From Bacillota bacterium (lineage in GTDB: Bacteria; Bacillota; Clostridia; Oscillospirales; Acutalibacteraceae), in contig JAEWBE010000067.1 in assembly GCA_023391275.1 (NCBI GenBank), positions 1 through 23,435 on the forward strand: a stretch of 23,435 bases of DNA. The letters run 5' to 3'. How positions within the stretch are numbered: position 1 is the stretch's first letter; every line of letters starts with the position of its first letter. The notes under the pieces are model-generated. The model had not been told where the DNA came from, made no database searches, and saw nothing but the letters and a program-made list of their open reading frames with translations. Below are positions 14,383-20,544 of the stretch, piece after piece. Position numbers and translations under genes: made by a program.

Positions 14383-15837
14383 ATGCAGCTAACGGATCTG
14401 CTACAAGAATTAAATTATACCTGTTCCGGCAGTACGGAAGTTGAAATAACGGATTTGATTTATGATTCCCGCATGGTGAAAAAGGGCTGTGCCTTTGTCT
14501 GCCTTTGCGGTTCGACGGTTGACAGCCATGACTTTGCCCGGCAGGCGGCGGATGCCGGCGCTGCGGCGATTATTGCACAGCATGAGGTGAATGTTCAGGG
14601 CGTGCCTGTGGTAATGGTGGAAAATACCCGCCACGCTCTTGCGGTGCTTTCTGCCGCGTATTTTGGCCATCCTGCCGAACAGATTCGCGTCGTTGGTATT
14701 ACAGGGACAAAAGGGAAGACCACCACGTCCTACATGATTCAGTCCATTCTGGAATCGGCGGGGATCAAAACCGGCTTAATCGGCACGATTGGCACCGTTA
14801 TTGGCAATCAGGTTATTCAAACCCAAAACACAACCCCGGAATCCTATGACGTACAGCGCTATCTGCGTATGATGGCCGATTCCGGCTGCAAAGCTGCCGT
14901 TATTGAAGCTTCTTCCATCGGGCTGAAAGACCACCGTGTTTCCGGCTTTACATTCGACATAGGGTTATTCACTAACTTTTCACCCGATCATATCGGTGGC
15001 AGTGAGCACAAAAGTTTGGAAGAATACATGCAGTGCAAAAATATGCTTTTTCGCCAATGCAGAACCGGGATCATTAATATCGATGACGAAAGCTGGCAGG
15101 GTATCACGGCGGGTCATACCTGTGCGCTTGAAACTTACGGTTTTCATTCCGACGCCCAGCTGCGCGCCTGCAATGAAAAGCTGATTTCCAGACCGGGTTA
15201 CCTTGGCGTGCATTTTGACGTTACAGGTCAGCTGAATTTCGGAGCGGATGTTGATATTCCAGGCAAATTTAATGTTTACAACGCGCTTGCCGCTATCGCC
15301 GTTTGCAGGCATTTCCCCGTGACGGAACAAAATTATATAGACGGTCTGAATATTGTGAAGGTGAAGGGCAGGGTAGAGCCTGTTCCGGTTCCCGGAAATT
15401 ATACTTTATTTATTGATTACGCGCATAACGCATTAAGTATGGAAAATATACTTGAAACCCTGCGTGAATATCAGCCCCACCGCCTTGTCTGCCTGTTCGG
15501 CGCGGGCGGAAACCGCGCACGTTCCCGCCGGTATGAAATGGGGGAGGTCAGCGGAAGGCTGGCAGATCTTTCCGTTATTACGGCGGACAATTCCCGCTTT
15601 GAAGATGTAATGGATATTATTGAGGATATTAAGGTGGGGATCGACAAGACCAACGGGAAGTACGTGGTCATACCCGACCGCAAAGAGGCAATTAAATATT
15701 GCATGGATAACGCGGAGGATGGCGATGTTATTGTGCTTGCAGGCAAGGGACATGAGGATTATCAGGAAATCAAGGGGATAAAGTATCATTTGGATGAACG
15801 CGAAGTAATTGCGGATATTATAAATCACCGGTTATAA
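14383..15837 (+). CDS. murE: UDP-MurNAc-L-Ala-D-Glu:diamino acid ligase (MurE)
   Basis: Adds the third residue (meso-diaminopimelate or lysine) to the peptidoglycan stem peptide in the cytosol, using ATP. 484 residues with three Mur-ligase domains: N-terminal UDP-binding (DLIYDSRMVKKGCAFVCLCG), central ATPase with P-loop GITGTKGKTTT (105-115), and C-terminal (from about 335; FIDYAHNALSMENIL, GAGGNRAR, LAGKGHEDYQ). Lys219 in YMQCKNMLF is the likely carbamylated lysine. The residues that choose the amino acid read DNSR (402-405), keeping the Arg of the DNPR motif of diaminopimelate enzymes, with Ser for Pro. The usual EVSSHAL motif reads EASSIGL, an uncommon variant. Start ATG 14383 has GGAGG seven bases upstream. 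murF follows after 92 bases on the same strand, presumably co-transcribed. Confidence 0.92.
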   Translation: MQLTDLLQELNYTCSGSTEVEITDLIYDSRMVKKGCAFVCLCGSTVDSHDFARQAADAGAAAIIAQHEVNVQGVPVVMVENTRHALAVLSAAYFGHPAEQIRVVGITGTKGKTTTSYMIQSILESAGIKTGLIGTIGTVIGNQVIQTQNTTPESYDVQRYLRMMADSGCKAAVIEASSIGLKDHRVSGFTFDIGLFTNFSPDHIGGSEHKSLEEYMQCKNMLFRQCRTGIINIDDESWQGITAGHTCALETYGFHSDAQLRACNEKLISRPGYLGVHFDVTGQLNFGADVDIPGKFNVYNALAAIAVCRHFPVTEQNYIDGLNIVKVKGRVEPVPVPGNYTLFIDYAHNALSMENILETLREYQPHRLVCLFGAGGNRARSRRYEMGEVSGRLADLSVITADNSRFEDVMDIIEDIKVGIDKTNGKYVVIPDRKEAIKYCMDNAEDGDVIVLAGKGHEDYQEIKGIKYHLDEREVIADIINHRL

Positions 15838-15929
15838 ACTCCGCGGCAGGTTCCGGGCAGTGTTTCGTTGCGAAGAAGGCGGGGGATTGGGTTCGGAACG
15901 AATTGAATAAAGGATTTAAGGTGATATCT

Positions 15930-17288
15930 ATGAAAATGACGGTTGATGAGATCGTCGATGCATGCGGAGGAGAACTGCTCTGCGGCAGCCCAAACACGAT
16001 GATTACGGCAGTCAGCACAGACAGCCGTAAAATTACCCCGGGGACGCTGTTTGTTCCGATTAAAGGGGAAAAAACCGATGCCCATGCTTTTATCAGTGCG
16101 ACTTTTGCAGCCGGTGCTGTCGCTGTATTGACCCAGGAACACAGTGAAATGTCAGATTCACACGCTTGGATTAAGGTTTCGAGTACCGAACGGGCGCTTC
16201 AGCAAATTGCGGCCGTGTACCGTAAAAGATTCCGTATTCCATTGGTCGGGGTATCGGGCAGCGTGGGCAAAACCACAACCAAGGAAATGATTGCGCTTGC
16301 TCTTTCCGCCGGGCTTCATGTTATGAAAACCGAGGGGAACTTCAACAGCCAGATCGGTTTGCCGCTTACCATGTTCCGGCTGGATTCCGCGCATCAGGCC
16401 GCAGTGATTGAAATGGGTATGAGTGATTTCGGCGAAATGGGGCGTCTTGTGCAAATCGCCGCACCGGATTACGCTGTAATGACCAACATTGGAATTTCGC
16501 ATATTCAGCAGTTGAAAACGCAGCAGAATATTCTGAATGAGAAACTCCACATTATCGACCGCTTTCATCAGAAGTCCATCCTGTTCCTGAACGGTGACGA
16601 TGAACTGCTTGCCGGTTTGCGCGGGAAGCTCAATGTGAAAATGATCTATTTTGGCACACAGCCATGGTGCGATTTTCGTGCGGAAAAAATTATAGCTGAT
16701 GCCGGCTCAACTCGATTTACGCTCTATGCGCCGGGCAGAACCAGGGAGGTAAGGCTGCCGGTTTTGGGCGTTCATAATGTAACGAACGCGCTTGCCGGTC
16801 TGGCTGTTGCACAGACCCTTGGGGTGCCGCTTGATCGGGCGATTGACAAACTTGCGGATTACCGGCCGCTTGCCATGCGTCAGCAGATTCATAGCGTGAA
16901 TGAAATAACCATCATTGACGATTCTTACAATGCCAGTCCGGACTCGATGCAAAGCAGTGTGGATGTACTTTGCAGTTTTCATGGCGGGAAACGGATAGCT
17001 GTGCTCGCCGATATGCTGGAACTGGGTGAATTTTCTTCGAAAGCCCACTTTAACGTCGGTGTTTACGCCGCCCGGGCAGGGGTTGATTGCCTGATGACGG
17101 TGGGGGAACAGGCTGGGGCAATTGCAAAAGGTGCTCAATCGGTGAACCCTGATATGATATGCCATGTGTTTGAGAATAATGAGCAGGCAATTCATGAACT
17201 GAAATCAACGCTTACCGGCGGTGATGCCGTACTGATCAAAGGTTCTCGCGGGATGAAAACCGACCAGATTGTGAAGGCGCTTCTTTAA
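15930..17288 (+). CDS. murF: UDP-MurNAc-tripeptide:D-alanyl-D-alanine ligase (MurF)
   Basis: Joins D-Ala-D-Ala to the UDP-MurNAc tripeptide, the last cytosolic step of peptide stem assembly. 452 residues, normal for MurF. The N-terminal domain shows STDSRKITPGTLFVPIKGEK; the P-loop is GVSGSVGKTTTKEM; then TEGNFNSQIGLPLT and EMGMSDFGEMGRL, both characteristic of MurF; the C-terminal domain has IIDDSYNASPDSMQSSVDVL, ADMLELG and IKGSRGMKTDQIV. ATG 15930 is chosen with AAGGTG six bases upstream; a TTG at 15903 is in frame but has no site. The 92-base gap after murE shows no terminator or promoter, so a murE-murF transcript is likely, ending at the hairpin at 17299. Confidence 0.95.
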   Translation: MKMTVDEIVDACGGELLCGSPNTMITAVSTDSRKITPGTLFVPIKGEKTDAHAFISATFAAGAVAVLTQEHSEMSDSHAWIKVSSTERALQQIAAVYRKRFRIPLVGVSGSVGKTTTKEMIALALSAGLHVMKTEGNFNSQIGLPLTMFRLDSAHQAAVIEMGMSDFGEMGRLVQIAAPDYAVMTNIGISHIQQLKTQQNILNEKLHIIDRFHQKSILFLNGDDELLAGLRGKLNVKMIYFGTQPWCDFRAEKIIADAGSTRFTLYAPGRTREVRLPVLGVHNVTNALAGLAVAQTLGVPLDRAIDKLADYRPLAMRQQIHSVNEITIIDDSYNASPDSMQSSVDVLCSFHGGKRIAVLADMLELGEFSSKAHFNVGVYAARAGVDCLMTVGEQAGAIAKGAQSVNPDMICHVFENNEQAIHELKSTLTGGDAVLIKGSRGMKTDQIVKALL

Positions 17289-17298
17289 TATTATAAAA

Positions 17299-17345
17299 AG
17301 GAACCCGTAAAGCAGATTAGGTGCTTTACGGGTTCCTGATTTATT
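17299..17345 (+). terminator. Intrinsic terminator of murE-murF
   Basis: Perfect 16-bp stem (AGGAACCCGTAAAGCA 17299-17314, complement 17322-17337), loop GATTAGG, followed by the T-rich GATTTATTTT. Confidence 0.88.
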
Positions 17346-17364
17346 TTCAGGTGGTCTGTTGGGC

Positions 17365-17461
17365 GCCGAATTTCATTTCGGCACTTATTTTATATTGTGG
17401 ACAAGTGATAATAAATTAACAAAATTTAGATAACCAAATGTTATAATTTGTTAATTTTTTT
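17365..17461. other. Two further hairpins upstream of the NlpC/P60 promoter
   Basis: A small stem GCCGAA/TTCGGC (17365-17382) followed by ACTTATTTTAT could be a second terminator. A long AT-only hairpin follows at 17413-17457: outer arms AAATTAACAAAATT and AATTTGTTAATTT (one bulge), inner arms ATAAC and GTTAT, loop CAAAT, then seven T. It ends 15 bases before the -35 of the next promoter. It may be a terminator or a protein-binding palindrome. Confidence 0.5.
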
Positions 17462-17471
17462 ATCAAAAGGG

Positions 17472-17500
17472 TTGCATAAAGTGTAATTCTATGATAAAAT
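17472..17500 (+). promoter_or_regulatory. Extended -10 promoter of the NlpC/P60 gene
   Basis: TTGCAT (17472-17477), 17-base spacer ending in TGA, TAAAAT (17495-17500). The start would fall near 17507, inside the TGTAAY repeats listed next. A small hairpin GCCGG-GTT-CCGGC (17549-17561) sits just before the GGAGG site. Confidence 0.6.
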
Positions 17501-17535
17501 GTAACCAATTTGTAATCATTGTAATATATTGTAAT
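17500..17535 (+). promoter_or_regulatory. TGTAAY direct repeats resembling an OmpR-family (WalR/PhoP-like) operator
   Basis: TGTAAC (17500-17505), five bases, TGTAAT (17511-17516) fits the published WalR pattern TGTWAH-N5-TGTWAH exactly. Two more TGTAAT copies follow at 17520-17525 and 17530-17535, so half-sites recur every 9-11 bases, about one helical turn. A further TGTAAT lies at 17482-17487. The region is AT-rich, so chance is not excluded. Confidence 0.45.
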
Positions 17536-17573
17536 GAATAGATGCTTTGCCGGGTTCCGGCTGGAGGCGCAGG

Positions 17574-18287
17574 ATGAAAAAAAGACTGGCTTTTCTTTCA
17601 ACATTGGCTGCCGTGGTTCTTACCTTTGCGGCAATCACCATTGGCACCGCCCCCACAGCCGACGCGGCAAGCAGCAAAACCGGCGTTGGCCTTTCTGAAC
17701 ATGCGCTCGCAGCCTATCAGCAGGGCTGGCACTATCGCGCGGGCTGTTACGGGCAGCTGGTGAACGGTGTTCGCTCAACCGATTGTTCCGGCCTGATTAA
17801 ATCCTACCTTTGGTGGACGGGAGAAACGACGAATCCAAATCCGGGGCTTGTTTCCGTAGCCGGCAGTTCGGGCGGGATGCTTAGTTCGGCAAAATCCAGC
17901 GGGAAAATCAACTATTCAAATTCTTCTTCGTTGCCGCGAACTCATGGATTGATTCTTTATCAGCCCGGCCATGTGGGGGTTTATGTCGGCAATAATATGG
18001 CTGTGGACAACCGTACAACGGGTGTCAATATGAAGTATGAAAAGGTGTTCGGGCGCAGTTCTCCCAAATGGACCACGTGGCTTAAGCTTCCTCAAATTAC
18101 ATATCCGACCGCTGGTTTTGTAACCTTTAACGGTGATAAGTATTATTATGAAAATGGACAATATGTTATAAATACAACAAAAACGATCGAGGGCACATCC
18201 TATACCTTTGGCTCGGCTGGAACCATAACTTCCTCTTCCGCAGCGGGCAGCACGGCTGTTCGGGTAACGGCAGCTGCAGGCGCGTAA
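17574..18287 (+). CDS. Secreted NlpC/P60-type cell-wall hydrolase with one C-terminal wall-binding-like repeat
   Basis: 237 residues. Signal peptide: MKKR, hydrophobic core to about residue 24, likely cleavage after ADA near 31-32. The catalytic domain shows the NlpC/P60 cysteine in RSTDCSGLIKSYLWW (Cys71) and a histidine in PGHVGVYVGNN (His133); Asn146 (AVDNRTT) could be the third polar residue. Such enzymes cut peptide bonds in peptidoglycan stem peptides. A single segment at about 181-217 (GFVTFNGDKYYYENGQYV) resembles the aromatic/Gly repeats that bind wall or choline. The domain is small and diverged, so amidase rather than endopeptidase activity is possible. Start ATG 17574 has GGAGG six bases upstream. 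It follows the murE-murF terminator and has its own promoter and possible WalR-like sites, consistent with a wall-remodelling role. Confidence 0.82.
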   Translation: MKKRLAFLSTLAAVVLTFAAITIGTAPTADAASSKTGVGLSEHALAAYQQGWHYRAGCYGQLVNGVRSTDCSGLIKSYLWWTGETTNPNPGLVSVAGSSGGMLSSAKSSGKINYSNSSSLPRTHGLILYQPGHVGVYVGNNMAVDNRTTGVNMKYEKVFGRSSPKWTTWLKLPQITYPTAGFVTFNGDKYYYENGQYVINTTKTIEGTSYTFGSAGTITSSSAAGSTAVRVTAAAGA

Positions 18288-18359
18288 TCACAATCTTGTT
18301 CCGGAAAAAAATTTTTGTCCCACGCGAAGGTTCGCTGAAATTAATATCAAAATAGTTAC

Positions 18360-18378
18360 CCCCCGGCGAAGCCGGGGG
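18360..18378. repeat. Right-end palindrome of the IS200-like element
   Basis: CCCCCGGC, loop GAA, GCCGGGGG, preceded by GTTAC. Expected recognition hairpin for TnpA; on the plus strand it could also stop transcription arriving from the NlpC/P60 gene. Confidence 0.7.
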
Positions 18379-18456
18379 TTCTTCATATGCGGGCAAAGCC
18401 CTAAAATACTGGCGGCACCTTAAGGCGCTGGTACGGTCTGCCACTTGCAGAGTTTC

Positions 18457-18921
18457 TTACTTGCTACCCGTAAACGGGTCGACGTACTCTTTGAGCGTCA
18501 TCTGGTCTTCAATCTGATCTTCCGCTAATTGATTTTTGATGTATTCAGCAATTGCTTTATCGTTCTTCCCTGCCGTATCTACAAAATATCCTCTGCACCA
18601 AAATGTCCTGTTCCCATATTTGTACTTCAAATTCGCATGGCGTTCAAATATCAGCAAGGTACTTTTTCCTTTGAGAAACCCAATAAATCCCGAAACACTC
18701 ATCTTCGGTGGTATCTTCACCAGCATATGAACATGATCGGGGCACACCTCTGCTTCTACGATTTCAACCTGTTTCCAATTGCATAATTCTCTCAATATTT
18801 TCCCTATTTCAACTCGTATATTTCCGTATGCTACTTTTCTACGGTACTTTGGTGCAAATACAATGTGATATTTGCAATTCCATGTTGTATGGGCTAAACT
18901 GTTATTGTCATTAGAATTCAT
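18457..18921 (-). CDS. tnpA: IS200/IS605-family transposase TnpA (Y1 HUH enzyme)
   Basis: 154 residues, full length for the family. The start HTTWNCKYHIVFAPKYRRKV is the classic signature. The HUH metal motif is His63-Val-His65 (CPDHVHMLVKIPP), and the nucleophilic tyrosine is Tyr127 in AEYIKNQ. TnpA excises and inserts single-stranded DNA circles by recognising end hairpins. No frameshift or stop interrupts the gene, so it may be active. Start ATG 18921 has a strong AAAGGAGG about nine bases upstream, but that site lies in one arm of a 14-bp inverted repeat (see the regulatory feature), so translation is probably restrained. Confidence 0.96.
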   Translation of the reverse strand: MNSNDNNSLAHTTWNCKYHIVFAPKYRRKVAYGNIRVEIGKILRELCNWKQVEIVEAEVCPDHVHMLVKIPPKMSVSGFIGFLKGKSTLLIFERHANLKYKYGNRTFWCRGYFVDTAGKNDKAIAEYIKNQLAEDQIEDQMTLKEYVDPFTGSK

Positions 18922-18930
18922 CTCTAATGT

Positions 18931-18990
18931 CCTCCTTTTGATATATCTTCCTGCAGTTGGCAGACCGCAGTTTTATTATATCAAAAGGAG
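18931..18990 (-). promoter_or_regulatory. 5' leader hairpin sequestering the tnpA ribosome binding site
   Basis: Perfect 14-bp inverted repeat: CTCCTTTTGATATA (minus strand 18990-18977) and TATATCAAAAGGAG (18945-18932). The second arm contains most of the AAAGGAGG ribosome binding site. Between them CTGC...GCAG can form an inner stem. The predicted transcript start near 18991 would put the hairpin at the very 5' end. Translational occlusion by a leader stem-loop is known for Salmonella IS200. Confidence 0.75.
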
Positions 18991-18997
18991 TTTTTCT

Positions 18998-19027
18998 ATT
19001 ATATGGAACGCTAAAGCTTTTTCTGAA
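18998..19027 (-). promoter_or_regulatory. Candidate tnpA promoter
   Basis: Minus strand: TTCAGA (19027-19022), 18-base spacer, perfect TATAAT (19003-18998). Weak -35, consistent with low transposase expression. Confidence 0.5.
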
Positions 19028-19029
19028 CT

Positions 19030-19046
19030 CCCCGGCACAGCCGGGG
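19030..19046. repeat. Left-end palindrome of the IS200-like element
   Basis: CCCCGGC, loop ACA, GCCGGGG, then GTTTTC on the plus strand. Near match to the right-end palindrome. Lies inside the element, about six bases from the presumed TTAC junction. Confidence 0.7.
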
Positions 19047-19065
19047 GTTTTCGTAATACAATGAG

Positions 19066-19098
19066 ATCCTCCGCAGCGTGGGCTGTGGAGGATTTTTT
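19066..19098 (+). terminator. Strong intrinsic terminator just beyond the IS element
   Basis: Stem ATCCTCCGCAG / CTGTGGAGGAT (one G-T pair), six-base loop, then six T. No plus-strand gene lies directly upstream except the NlpC/P60 gene across the insertion, so it is probably that gene's original terminator. Confidence 0.8.
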
Positions 19099-19220
19099 GT
19101 CTGTTTTGCAAAACTTTTTGTGAGAATCGGAGCATTTTAGAGTAAAACGAAGGAAATATGATGTCTTGTTATGATAAATTAAAATAATATGAGAAATTTG
19201 TTGAATTATTCAAAAAAATA

Positions 19221-19249
19221 TTGACAAACCATTCTTTTCCAATTATATT
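19221..19249 (+). promoter_or_regulatory. Promoter of the pot operon
   Basis: Perfect TTGACA (19221-19226), 17-base spacer, TATATT (19244-19249). The strongest -35 in the window. Start near 19256, giving a leader of about 160 bases. Confidence 0.8.
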
Positions 19250-19277
19250 TGATATGTTGCGTTTGCATCTAACTATT

Positions 19278-19405
19278 CGGCAGTGCTTCATTGCCGCAGT
19301 CATTACTGATTGCGAAAAATCCTTTGCGGAGGGCAATGGCGACGGCACAGCCGGGATTGCGTTTAACCGCTTTGGCTTAACGTGACTACTTTTACCGCAA
19401 AGGGG
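19278..19405 (+). promoter_or_regulatory. Structured leader of the pot operon, possible cis-regulatory RNA
   Basis: Several stems can form: CGGCA/TGCCG (19278-19296), GCAGTCA/TGATTGC (19296-19313), and GCAAT/ATTGC (19334-19360) enclosing CGGC-ACA-GCCG. CCTTTGCGG (19321-19329) is perfectly complementary to CCGCAAAGG (19395-19403), which contains part of the AAAGGGG ribosome binding site of potA. GCGG (19326-19329) could instead pair with CCGC (19367-19370). The layout suggests a switch controlling potA translation. It matches no riboswitch class I know. Confidence 0.45.
19336..19380 (+). CDS. Possible 14-residue leader peptide in the pot leader
   Basis: ATG at 19336 to TAA at 19380 encodes MATAQPGLRLTALA. 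GGAGG (19328-19332) precedes it by only three bases, which is close for an efficient site. This site overlaps the segment that can pair with the potA ribosome binding site. The frame may be chance; position before a transport operon is the main argument. Confidence 0.25.
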   Translation: MATAQPGLRLTALA

Positions 19406-19414
19406 ATGCACAGA

Positions 19415-20542
19415 TTGATAGAAAGATCAATTATTACATTGCAGAACATCGCAGTATCGTTCGACGGAGAAGCAGTGCTGAAGGATTTTAACCTCAGCAT
19501 ACGGGATGGCGAATTTGTCACCCTGCTCGGCCCTTCCGGCTGTGGTAAAACCACAACCCTGAGGATTATCGGGGGCTTTGTCAAGCCGGATACGGGCGAT
19601 GTCTTTTTCAATGGCAAAAAAATCAACGACCTTCCGCCGCATAAAAGGGAGGTCAACACTATTTTTCAAAAGTACGCGCTGTTTCCGCACCTGAATGTAT
19701 ACGACAATGTTGCATTTGGAATGCGTGTTCACGGTAAAAGAGAGAATCAGGTGAAGCTGGCTGTGAAAGAAATGCTCAACCTGGTGAACCTGAATGGCTT
19801 TGCCCATAGAAACGTCAATTTGCTTTCCGGCGGCCAGCAGCAGCGTGTCGCAATTGCGAGGGCGCTTGCCAATGAACCAAAAGTTTTACTTCTGGATGAG
19901 CCTCTGGGCGCGCTCGACTTAAAGCTGCGCAAGGACATGCAGGTTGAACTGAAAAAAATACAGCAGCAGACCGGTATCACTTTTTTGTTTGTCACACATG
20001 ATCAGGAGGAGGCTCTCTCCATGTCCGACACGGTTGTTGTCATGGATAAGGGAGAAATCCAGCAGATCGGTTCCCCGCAGGACATTTACAATGAACCTAA
20101 AAATGCTTTTGTGGCTGATTTTATCGGTGAGAGCAATATTCTTGACGGAGTAATGCATGAGGATTATATCGCCGAGTTCGCCGGGCATAAATTCCAGTGT
20201 GTGGACCAGGGCTTCCGGCCGGACGAGCCGGTTGACGTTGTAATCCGTCCGGAAGATATCGATGTGGTGGAGGCGGATGCGAGCCATTTGTCCGGCACGG
20301 TTACAAGCGTGAATTTTAAAGGTGTGCATTATGAGATTATTGTGGATGTGCGCGGCTTTAAATGGATGATACAGTCCACGGATTTTCAGGAGGTCGGCAA
20401 AAATATCGGCCTTGTACTTCAGCCGGATGATATCCATATCATGCACAAGTCGGAGTATTCCGGCATGTTCGGTGATTACAGCACCTTCAGTGATGAGATG
20501 GAGGAAGACGGCCAGCCTGAAGACGGGGAGGTTGGGAATTAA
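19415..20542 (+). CDS. potA: Spermidine/putrescine ABC transporter ATP-binding protein PotA
   Basis: ATPase that powers polyamine import. 375 residues: Walker A GPSGCGKTT (39-47), Q-loop, signature LSGGQQQRVAIARALA, Walker B LLLDEPLGALD, and His-loop FVTHDQEEALSMSD. A TOBE-type regulatory domain fills the C-terminal third (VVIRPEDIDVVEADASHLSG onward), and the protein ends in an acidic tail (DEMEEDGQPEDGE). The start is uncertain: TTG at 19415 has AAAGGGG nine bases upstream and gives a family-like N-terminus; ATG at 19406 sits directly on that site; GTG at 19382 has none. It is the first gene of potA-potB-potC-potD, two bases before potB. Gene order and the PotD identity support polyamine rather than other oligo-cation uptake. 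Confidence 0.93.
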   Translation: MIERSIITLQNIAVSFDGEAVLKDFNLSIRDGEFVTLLGPSGCGKTTTLRIIGGFVKPDTGDVFFNGKKINDLPPHKREVNTIFQKYALFPHLNVYDNVAFGMRVHGKRENQVKLAVKEMLNLVNLNGFAHRNVNLLSGGQQQRVAIARALANEPKVLLLDEPLGALDLKLRKDMQVELKKIQQQTGITFLFVTHDQEEALSMSDTVVVMDKGEIQQIGSPQDIYNEPKNAFVADFIGESNILDGVMHEDYIAEFAGHKFQCVDQGFRPDEPVDVVIRPEDIDVVEADASHLSGTVTSVNFKGVHYEIIVDVRGFKWMIQSTDFQEVGKNIGLVLQPDDIHIMHKSEYSGMFGDYSTFSDEMEEDGQPEDGEVGN

Positions 20543-20544
20543 GC

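Larger units (their letters stand above)
18345..19052 (-). mobile_element. IS200-like insertion sequence (tnpA only)
   Basis: About 700 bp, the usual IS200 size, with one Y1 transposase gene and no tnpB. Near each end is a GC-rich palindrome, not a terminal inverted repeat: CCCCCGGC-GAA-GCCGGGGG (18360-18378) and CCCCGGC-ACA-GCCGGGG (19030-19046). In the tnpA orientation the sequence just outside the left end is TTAC (19056-19053), a target tetranucleotide known for this family. The right boundary, near 18340-18350, cannot be fixed by eye. The element lies between the NlpC/P60 stop and a strong terminator at 19066. Confidence 0.8.

Noticed and set aside
18345..19052. tnpB or an omega-RNA-type guide in the IS element
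   Set aside because: There is no space or frame for TnpB and no RuvC motifs; the element carries only tnpA.
19256..19414. Known riboswitch (guanidine, PRPP/ppGpp, SAM, glycine, preQ1) before potA
   Set aside because: None of the conserved motifs of these classes that I know could be found, so only an unnamed structured leader is claimed.
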